11,407 nt of DNA from contig JAGSHA010000071.1 in the NCBI GenBank assembly GCA_023954795.1, positions 1-11,407 of the forward strand. Direction: 5' to 3'. The notes below the pieces were generated by a model that did no database searches, was not told the origin of the DNA, and saw nothing but the letters and a program-made list of their open reading frames with translations. This document shows, one piece after another, positions 6,121 through 11,407 of this stretch. This DNA is from Oceanospirillaceae bacterium (GTDB taxonomy: Bacteria > Pseudomonadota > Gammaproteobacteria > Pseudomonadales > Balneatricaceae). The position numbers and the translations under genes were made by a program. The first letter of the stretch is position 1. Every line of letters starts with the position of its first letter.

Positions 6121-6152
6121 CCGCAGTGCGGTAAATACGGTAAACTTGCCGC
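6121..6152. promoter_or_regulatory. lepA leader with inverted and direct repeats
   Basis: Between the terminator and lepA there is a perfect CCGCA-G-TGCGG palindrome (6121-6131), a direct repeat of GGTAAA (6130-6135 and 6139-6144), and a longer pairing GCGGTAA (6129-6135) with TTGCCGC (6146-6152), which has one G-U in RNA. A TTGAAG (6107-6112) could be a -35 box, but no -10 at good spacing is convincing. A lepA promoter must lie near here if the terminator is efficient. Confidence 0.35.
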
Positions 6153-6189
6153 CTTTCCAGCGATTCTGAACAGCAATGGTAGCCAATAC

Positions 6190-7989
6190 GTGAGCAGCCT
6201 CGATCACATTCGAAATTTTTCCATCATCGCCCATATTGACCATGGTAAATCCACCCTGGCCGATCGTTTTATCCAGACGTGTGGTGGTCTATCCGCCCGT
6301 GAAATGGAGGCTCAAGTTCTCGATTCGATGGATCTTGAGCGCGAGCGAGGCATCACCATCAAAGCTCAGAGTGTGACTCTGGATTACCATGCTAAGGATG
6401 GGAAAACCTATCAGCTGAACTTCATTGATACGCCGGGGCATGTGGACTTCTCCTATGAAGTATCCCGTTCTTTGGCAGCGTGTGAAGGCGCGCTGTTGGT
6501 TGTTGATGCAGCGCAGGGCGTTGAAGCACAATCGGTTGCTAACTGTTACACCGCAATTGAGCAAGGTTTGGAAGTACTGCCCGTCCTCAACAAGATGGAC
6601 TTGCCTCAGGCCGACCCTGACCGTGTGCGTGTTGAGATCGAAGAAGTTATCGGTATCGATGCGACCGAAGCGGTGGCGTGTTCCGCTAAAAGTGGTTTAG
6701 GTATTGAGGATGTTCTGGAAGCGTTGGTCGAGAGCATTCCTCCGCCAGAAGGTGATGTTAATGCACCGTTGCAAGCGTTGATCATCGATTCGTGGTTCGA
6801 TAACTATCTGGGCGTTGTTTCACTGGTGCGTGTGGTACAAGGTACCTTGCGTAAGAAAGACAAAATTTTGGTCAAGTCCACCGGCCAGAACTACGGTGTA
6901 GACTCTGTTGGTATCTTTACGCCAAAACGCCAGGAAACCGGTATTTTGCAGGCGGGTGAAGTAGGGTTTGTGGTTGCGGGTATCAAAGATATCCATGGTG
7001 CACCGGTGGGTGACACCCTGACACACAACAAAACCCCTGATGTAGAAGAGTTGCCAGGCTTCCAGAAGGTTCAGCCGCAAGTCTATGCCGGGTTGTTCCC
7101 AACCAGTTCCGATGACTATAACGATTTCCGTGAAGCGCTGGATAAGCTGACGTTGAATGATGCTTCGTTGTTCTTCGAGCCGGAAACGTCTGATGCATTG
7201 GGTTTCGGTTTCCGTTGCGGCTTCCTGGGGATGCTGCACATGGAGATTATCCAGGAACGTCTGGAACGTGAATATAATCTGGATCTGATTACCACCGCGC
7301 CCACTGTAATCTACGAAGTAGAGATGCAAAACGGTGATGTGATCCACATTGATAGCCCCTCGAAATTGCCGGACCCGGGCTCGATTGTTGATATGCGGGA
7401 GCCGATCGTTCAGGCGAATATCTTGGTGCCTCAGGATTATCTGGGACCCGTTATTGGTTTGTGTGTGGATAAACGCGGCATGCAGAAAAATATGCAGTAT
7501 GTCGGTAATCAGGTTCAGGTGACCTACGAACTACCGATGGCTGAAGTGGTACTGGATTTCTTCGATCGACTGAAATCTGTCAGCCGAGGGTATGCGTCTC
7601 TTGAGTACAACTTTGTGCGCTTTGAATCGGCCAAACTTGTGCGTATGGATATTCTGATTAATGGCGATAAAGTCGATGCACTGGCTGTCATCTTGCATCG
7701 GGATAATTCACAGTACCGCGGCCGTCAGTTATGCGACAAGATGAAAGAGCTGATCCCACGTCAGATGTTTGATGTTGCCATTCAGGCTGCATTGGGCGGT
7801 AAAATTATTGCGCGTACGACCGTTAAAGCTCTGCGTAAAAACGTATTGGCGAAATGTTACGGTGGTGATGTCAGTCGTAAGAAGAAACTGCTGGCTAAGC
7901 AGAAAGAAGGTAAGAAGCGTATGAAGCAGGTGGGCAGTGTTGAAATCCCACAGGATGCGTTCCTTGCCGTGCTGAAAGTGGACAATTAA
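6190..7989 (+). CDS. lepA: Elongation factor 4 (LepA)
   Basis: A 599-residue translational GTPase, cytosolic with membrane association reported, acting on stalled ribosomes or during translation initiation and ribosome biogenesis. GTPase motifs are intact: G1 AHIDHGKS (14-21), switch region RERGIT (51-56), G3 DTPGH (80-84), G4 NKMD (134-137), G5 SAKSG (165-169). The LepA-specific C-terminal domain is present and ends in the basic SRKKKLLAKQKEGKKRMKQ and VEIPQDAFLAVL. Length is normal (about 600). The start is GTG, with the canonical beginning (SLDHIRNFSIIAHIDHGKS) directly after it; the Shine-Dalgarno is weak. A five-codon frame (ATG at 6176) stops across this GTG. It is the first gene of the lepA-lepB operon. 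Confidence 0.97.
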   Translation: MSSLDHIRNFSIIAHIDHGKSTLADRFIQTCGGLSAREMEAQVLDSMDLERERGITIKAQSVTLDYHAKDGKTYQLNFIDTPGHVDFSYEVSRSLAACEGALLVVDAAQGVEAQSVANCYTAIEQGLEVLPVLNKMDLPQADPDRVRVEIEEVIGIDATEAVACSAKSGLGIEDVLEALVESIPPPEGDVNAPLQALIIDSWFDNYLGVVSLVRVVQGTLRKKDKILVKSTGQNYGVDSVGIFTPKRQETGILQAGEVGFVVAGIKDIHGAPVGDTLTHNKTPDVEELPGFQKVQPQVYAGLFPTSSDDYNDFREALDKLTLNDASLFFEPETSDALGFGFRCGFLGMLHMEIIQERLEREYNLDLITTAPTVIYEVEMQNGDVIHIDSPSKLPDPGSIVDMREPIVQANILVPQDYLGPVIGLCVDKRGMQKNMQYVGNQVQVTYELPMAEVVLDFFDRLKSVSRGYASLEYNFVRFESAKLVRMDILINGDKVDALAVILHRDNSQYRGRQLCDKMKELIPRQMFDVAIQAALGGKIIARTTVKALRKNVLAKCYGGDVSRKKKLLAKQKEGKKRMKQVGSVEIPQDAFLAVLKVDN

Positions 7990-7998
7990 GGACATCTC

Positions 7999-8811
7999 AT
8001 GGATTTTGATTTTGCGCTGCTGCTAGTCATTGCTACCGCCATTTGTGGGGTTATCTGGCTGTACGATAAAGTCCTTCTGGCACCCCAGCGCCGTGTGACA
8101 CTGGAGAAAGCGGAAGCTCAGGCCGCCGGTACATTACCGGAGGAAGTAGTCGCAAAGATCACCCATGAACCCGGTTGGGTTGATACGGGGCGTTCGATGT
8201 TCCCGGTGCTATTTGTTGTGCTGGTTCTACGCTCTTTTCTGGTTGAGCCATTTCAGATCCCATCCGGTTCTATGTTGCCGACGTTGCAGATCGGAGATTT
8301 TATTCTGGTCAATAAATACCACTATGGTATTCGTTTGCCGGTATCGAATACTAAAGTGCTGTCACTGAACGATCCAAAGCGGGGTGATGTGGCTGTATTC
8401 CGATATCCTGCAAAGCCAAATATTAACTATATTAAGAGGGTTGTTGGTCTGCCGGGTGACCGGGTGACCTATGTAAACAAAACTCTTTACATCAATGGTG
8501 AGGTGCAGCCACAAGAATTGCTGGCACAGCTGCCGCCAAGCCGACCTCAACGGTTGGTGATGCAGGAAAGTCTGGGTGATGTTCAGCATCAGATCTTTCG
8601 CGATGTGAACCGTAAGGGCATTGTGGGAGAATGGGTTGTACCAGAAGGTCATTACTTCATGGTGGGTGATAACCGCGACAATAGTAATGATGGTCGTTAC
8701 TGGGGGTTTGTGCCGGATGAGTTGCTGGTAGGTAAAGCGTTTGCAGTGTGGATGCATTGGGAATCTTTCCTCAGCATTCCGGATTTCGGTGATGCCCGAA
8801 CGATTAATTAA
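7999..8811 (+). CDS. lepB: Signal peptidase I (LepB)
   Basis: A 270-residue inner-membrane protease that removes Sec and Tat signal peptides from exported proteins, probably including MucD upstream. Two membrane segments are predicted (about 4-23 and 65-82), with the catalytic domain in the periplasm. The Ser-Lys dyad is visible: S91 in IPSGSMLPTL and K146 in NYIKRVVGLPGD. The conserved box GDNRDNSNDGRYWGFV (223-238) is intact. It is shorter than E. coli LepB (324) but close to the Pseudomonas form (about 284). The ATG lies 9 nt after the lepA stop, with AAGGA (7988-7992) overlapping that stop codon, so the two are co-transcribed and probably coupled. Confidence 0.97.
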   Translation: MDFDFALLLVIATAICGVIWLYDKVLLAPQRRVTLEKAEAQAAGTLPEEVVAKITHEPGWVDTGRSMFPVLFVVLVLRSFLVEPFQIPSGSMLPTLQIGDFILVNKYHYGIRLPVSNTKVLSLNDPKRGDVAVFRYPAKPNINYIKRVVGLPGDRVTYVNKTLYINGEVQPQELLAQLPPSRPQRLVMQESLGDVQHQIFRDVNRKGIVGEWVVPEGHYFMVGDNRDNSNDGRYWGFVPDELLVGKAFAVWMHWESFLSIPDFGDARTIN

Positions 8812-8824
8812 CAAGGAGGATGGA

Positions 8825-9202
8825 ATGAGTAAGATGCGTAACCGACAGACAGGTGCTTCTCTGCTCTCCATCATGATCGTCCTGATCATTGGCGGTGTTT
8901 TCTTTTCTGTGGGATTTAAGCTTTACCCCGCGTACTTTGATTACAAACTGGTTGATTCAGTGCTGACAGATGTGAGTACTGATCAGGATGAACTCTCCAA
9001 ACCGTTGATACGCCTGCGCCAGGATCTGGCGAAGAAATTTCGTATCAACCAAGTAAAACTGCCTGAAAAAGACTCACTCGTCGTTCGGCAGGAGAAGGGT
9101 ATGATTTACTTCGATTTGGATTATGAAGTACGTGTGCCTATGTTCTACAACGTAGACGCTGTTGTCTCGTTTAATAAGCAATACGAAGCCGTAAAACCTT
9201 GA
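8825..9202 (+). CDS. DUF4845 family small membrane protein
   Basis: A 125-residue protein of the family commonly found between lepB and rnc in pseudomonads and relatives; function unknown to me. One N-terminal hydrophobic segment (about 13-31) follows a basic leader (MSKMRNRQTGASLLSIM), and the remaining about 90 residues are predicted to be periplasmic. The leader resembles a type IV prepilin N-terminus (basic stretch, Gly, then a hydrophobic helix), but the characteristic Glu at mature position 5 is absent. I chose the ATG at 8825 because AGGAGG (8814-8819) precedes it by 5 nt; the longer in-frame reading from 8741 would lie inside lepB. It is 13 nt after lepB and overlaps rnc by 4 nt. Confidence 0.85.
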   Translation: MSKMRNRQTGASLLSIMIVLIIGGVFFSVGFKLYPAYFDYKLVDSVLTDVSTDQDELSKPLIRLRQDLAKKFRINQVKLPEKDSLVVRQEKGMIYFDLDYEVRVPMFYNVDAVVSFNKQYEAVKP

Positions 9203-9882
9203 TCAAACCAATAGCCGAATTAATGCGTAAACTGGGATACGATTTTAACGATCCGAGTTTGTGTGAGCTTGCTCTAACGCACCGCAGCTGCGGTAAGCGC
9301 AACAACGAGCGTCTGGAATTTCTAGGCGATTCTATCCTTAACTTTGTCATCGCTGAAGACCTGTATGAGCGTTTCCCGCAAGCACGAGAAGGCGAACTTA
9401 GCCGACTGCGTGCCGGACAGGTCAAAGGTGAAACCTTGGCTGAAATTGCCCGCGAACTGGGGTTTGGCGATTATCTGCGTCTGGGCTCCGGCGAATTGAA
9501 AAGTGGTGGTTTTCGCCGTGATTCAATTCTGGCCGACTCCGTAGAAGCGGTCATTGGCGCTATCTATCTCGACAGTGATATGGATACCGTGCGCGGATTC
9601 ATCCTTGGCTGGTATAAGGCGCGTCTGGAGCAGATTAACCTGAAAAAGAGTCAGAAAGACTCTAAAACCCGCCTGCAGGAGTTTTTGCAGTCGCGTCGAA
9701 TCGCGTTACCTCAGTATGAGCTGATTAAAGTCGAGGGCGAAGCCCACGAACAGACATTTTATATCCTCTGCCATGTGGAGATGCTGGAGCAGCCAACGAA
9801 AGGTATTGGCAGCAGCCGGCGTCAGGCCGAGCAGGAAGCTGCACGGGCAGCCATTGAACTATTACAGGTGGAGAAGTCCTGA
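9199..9882 (+). CDS. rnc: Ribonuclease III
   Basis: A 227-residue dsRNA endonuclease that processes rRNA precursors and structured mRNAs as a homodimer. The catalytic domain carries the signature NERLEFLGDS (36-45), with metal/catalytic residues E37, E40, D44, D113 and E116 by motif (ADSVEAVIGA). LSRLRAGQVKGETLA and YLRLGSGELKSGG are also typical. A dsRNA-binding domain spans about 155-223 (KTRLQEFLQ to GSSRRQAEQEAARAAIELL). Length is normal (about 226). The start is taken as TTG at 9199, overlapping the DUF4845 stop as TTGA, because it gives a family-like N-terminus; the in-frame ATG at 9223 (residue 9) is the alternative. The Shine-Dalgarno is poor, suggesting coupled, modest translation. 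era begins at its last base. Confidence 0.95.
   Translation: MIKPIAELMRKLGYDFNDPSLCELALTHRSCGKRNNERLEFLGDSILNFVIAEDLYERFPQAREGELSRLRAGQVKGETLAEIARELGFGDYLRLGSGELKSGGFRRDSILADSVEAVIGAIYLDSDMDTVRGFILGWYKARLEQINLKKSQKDSKTRLQEFLQSRRIALPQYELIKVEGEAHEQTFYILCHVEMLEQPTKGIGSSRRQAEQEAARAAIELLQVEKS
9281..9294. repeat. 14-bp perfect palindrome inside rnc
   Basis: ACCGCAG/CTGCGGT is exactly self-complementary and lies about 80 nt into the rnc coding region (codons for T27-G32). As RNA it can fold into ACCGC-AGCT-GCGGT, extendable by CGC (9278-9280) with GCG (9297-9299) across an AA bulge. It could be chance in coding sequence or an mRNA structure. Confidence 0.35.
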
Positions 9883-10823
9883 TGAGCGAAGATCTTTCCT
9901 ATCTGCTTGAACCGCAGAATCCTGATCAGCGCTGTGGCTTTGTCGCCATCGTTGGTCGCCCGAACATGGGCAAATCAACATTGATGAACCACATTCTGGG
10001 GCAAAAGCTGAGTATTACCTCCAAAAAGCCACAGACGACTCGTCATCAGATCATGGGGATCAAAACCGAAGGCGATCTGCAGGTGGTGTACGTTGATACA
10101 CCCGGACTGCACAAAGACGAAGGTAAAAAGGCCCTGAACCGCTACATGAACAAAGCGGCGTCTGATGCGTTGCGTCATGTGGATCTGGTGGTATTCATGG
10201 TCGACCGTACTGCCTGGACTGAAGAAGATCAGTTGGTACTGGAGAAGGTCCAGAACGCCCGTTGTCCGGTTGTACTGGTGGTCAACAAGATCGACAGTCT
10301 GAAAGACAAGCAGGAGCTGTTACCGCATTTGCAGGAACTCTCGGCTAAGATGGACTTCGCAGAGATTATGCCGATGTCTGCGACCGACGGGCACAACGTC
10401 GAGCAGCTGGAGAAGGTGATCGCGTCGCACATGCCGAACAGCGTACACCATTTCCCTGAAGATCAGGTGACCGATAAAAGCTCTCGCTTTATGGCGGCCG
10501 AGCTGGTGCGCGAAAAGCTGATGCGTAATCTGGGAGATGAAGTTCCTTACGGTACCACCGTCGAAATTGAAGAATTCAAATACGATGAGCAGAAAAAACT
10601 GACCACTATCAGTGCACTGATTTTGGTTGAGCGCGATGGTCAGAAACGTATTGTGATCGGTGAAAAAGGCAGTCGCCTGAAAACCATCGGTCGTGACGCA
10701 CGGCTGGATATGGAACGTGCTTTCGAAAGCAAAATTATGCTCAACCTCTGGGTAAAAGTGCGTCGCGGCTGGGCCGATGATGACCGTGCCCTGCGCAGTC
10801 TCGGTTATAACGACGGAGACTGA
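9882..10823 (+). CDS. era: GTPase Era
   Basis: A 313-residue essential GTPase that binds the 3' end of 16S rRNA during 30S subunit maturation. GTPase motifs: G1 GRPNMGKS (25-32; the usual V is M here, a conservative change), the switch I block KKPQTTRHQ, G3 DTPG (72-75), G4 NKID (135-138) and G5 SA (166-167). The C-terminal KH RNA-binding domain has VIGEKGSRLKTIG (258-270) and ends with the conserved WVKVRRGWADDDRALRSLGY. Length is slightly above E. coli (301) because of an N-terminal extension of about 10 residues. The ATG overlaps the rnc stop (TGATG) with GGAG upstream, giving the standard coupled rnc-era pair, which joins RNase III rRNA processing with Era-dependent assembly. Confidence 0.97.
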   Translation: MSEDLSYLLEPQNPDQRCGFVAIVGRPNMGKSTLMNHILGQKLSITSKKPQTTRHQIMGIKTEGDLQVVYVDTPGLHKDEGKKALNRYMNKAASDALRHVDLVVFMVDRTAWTEEDQLVLEKVQNARCPVVLVVNKIDSLKDKQELLPHLQELSAKMDFAEIMPMSATDGHNVEQLEKVIASHMPNSVHHFPEDQVTDKSSRFMAAELVREKLMRNLGDEVPYGTTVEIEEFKYDEQKKLTTISALILVERDGQKRIVIGEKGSRLKTIGRDARLDMERAFESKIMLNLWVKVRRGWADDDRALRSLGYNDGD

Positions 10824-11407
10824 TGGAGTACCTTGTTGATGGTCAGGCCGCTTATGTACTGCATAGCCGGCCTTACCGGGATACCAGCCTGCTGGTCGAC
10901 TTCTTTACCCTCGAACATGGCAAAGTCAGTGTTGTGGTCCGAGGCGCCAAACGCCCCAATTCCAAACTACGTCCCGTGATACAGCCCTTTCTGCCGTTGC
11001 AGGTAGGGTGGCGTGGTCGTCAGGATTTGAAGAATCTCACACTGGCTGAACCGGTGGATGCTAATCCCTTTCTAACCGGCACCCCTCTGATGTGCGGTCT
11101 TTATCTGAACGAGTTGATGACTCGTTTGTTGCAGCCGTTAGATCCGCATCCCCACCTCTATGTCTATTATCAATATGTGATTAACGAATTGCGCAGTGGT
11201 GAGGATATTGAAGGTGCGTTGCGCACGTTTGAGCGTCGCCTGCTGATAGAGCTGGGACATACACCTGATCTGACCGGGCTTGATCCTGATGGAATCTATC
11301 TGTGTGAACCTGAACAGGGCCTGCAACGTATTGCACAACCGACAGATCGTAATAGAATGCGATGTTTCTATGGCCGTCATCTGCAGGCGATAGAGCAGGA
11401 CAGTTAT
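10823..11407 (+). CDS. recO: DNA repair protein RecO (partial, 3' end cut by window)
   Basis: The frame opens at an ATG that overlaps the era stop (TGATG) and stays open for 195 codons to the window edge; the complete protein is usually about 230-240 residues. The N-terminal OB-fold is recognisable: AYVLHSRPYRDTSLLVDFFTLEHGKV, then VVRGAKRPNSKLRPVIQPFLPL, then the helical middle domain (LYLNELMTRLLQ, LRTFERRLLIELGH). RecO binds SSB and RecR and loads RecA on gapped DNA in the RecFOR pathway. The rnc-era-recO order is standard, with pdxJ expected next outside the window. No zinc-binding cysteine cluster is seen in the visible part. Confidence 0.93.
   Translation, partial: MEYLVDGQAAYVLHSRPYRDTSLLVDFFTLEHGKVSVVVRGAKRPNSKLRPVIQPFLPLQVGWRGRQDLKNLTLAEPVDANPFLTGTPLMCGLYLNELMTRLLQPLDPHPHLYVYYQYVINELRSGEDIEGALRTFERRLLIELGHTPDLTGLDPDGIYLCEPEQGLQRIAQPTDRNRMRCFYGRHLQAIEQDSY

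Noticed and set aside
6820..7347. Long minus-strand reading frame inside lepA (175 codons), and a similar one at 8362-8889 inside lepB
   Set aside because: They are antisense shadows of strongly conserved genes, with no recognisable domains or ribosome sites.
8741..8824. Longer N-terminus for the DUF4845 protein starting at 8741
   Set aside because: It would overlap 70 nt of lepB and lacks a ribosome site, while a strong AGGAGG lies before the ATG at 8825.

Overview
This window is a chromosomal housekeeping segment from a gammaproteobacterium. The gene order sdhE - ygfX - (nadB, reverse) - rpoE/algU - rseA/mucA - rseC/mucC - mucD - lepA - lepB - DUF4845 - rnc - era - recO is the one I know from Pseudomonas and related marine lineages (Oceanospirillales/Alteromonadales-like). 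Base composition looks near 50% GC throughout, with no obvious compositional break. I see no tRNA, rRNA, CRISPR array, insertion sequence, integrase or attachment site. Genus cannot be named from this sequence alone.

Layout. (1) 1-801: a short leader, then sdhE (flavin transfer to succinate dehydrogenase) and an overlapping ygfX-like inner-membrane gene. (2) 809-2404, minus strand: nadB, L-aspartate oxidase, ending 7 nt from the ygfX stop. (3) 2405-2674: a 270-bp divergent regulatory region with a good candidate sigma-E-type promoter and several inverted repeats in the rpoE leader. (4) 2675-6036: the envelope-stress operon rpoE-rseA-rseC-mucD, closed by a strong intrinsic terminator at 6077-6100. 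(5) 6190 to the window end: a tightly packed run lepA-lepB-DUF4845-rnc-era-recO joined by overlaps or short gaps; recO runs off the right edge.

How the genes work together. RpoE is the extracytoplasmic sigma factor. The RseA-like protein is its membrane-anchored anti-sigma factor. RseC is a small Cys-containing membrane modulator, and MucD is the periplasmic HtrA protease that clears misfolded envelope proteins. LepA, LepB, RNase III, Era and RecO are core translation, secretion, RNA-processing, ribosome-assembly and recombination functions.

The standout observation is in the sigma-E control module. Normally rseA/mucA is followed by a separate rseB/mucB gene of about 310-320 codons, whose product has an N-terminal LolA-like lipid-sensing domain and a smaller C-terminal domain that contacts the anti-sigma factor. 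Here there is no mucB gene. Instead the rseA-like ORF is 281 codons long: residues about 1-186 read like a complete MucA/RseA, and residues about 187-281 read like the C-terminal domain of MucB/RseB, in one uninterrupted frame, with rseC starting 3 nt after the stop. The LolA-like sensor domain is missing from the locus. This predicts a rewired sigma-E switch in which the RseA-binding module is tethered in cis.
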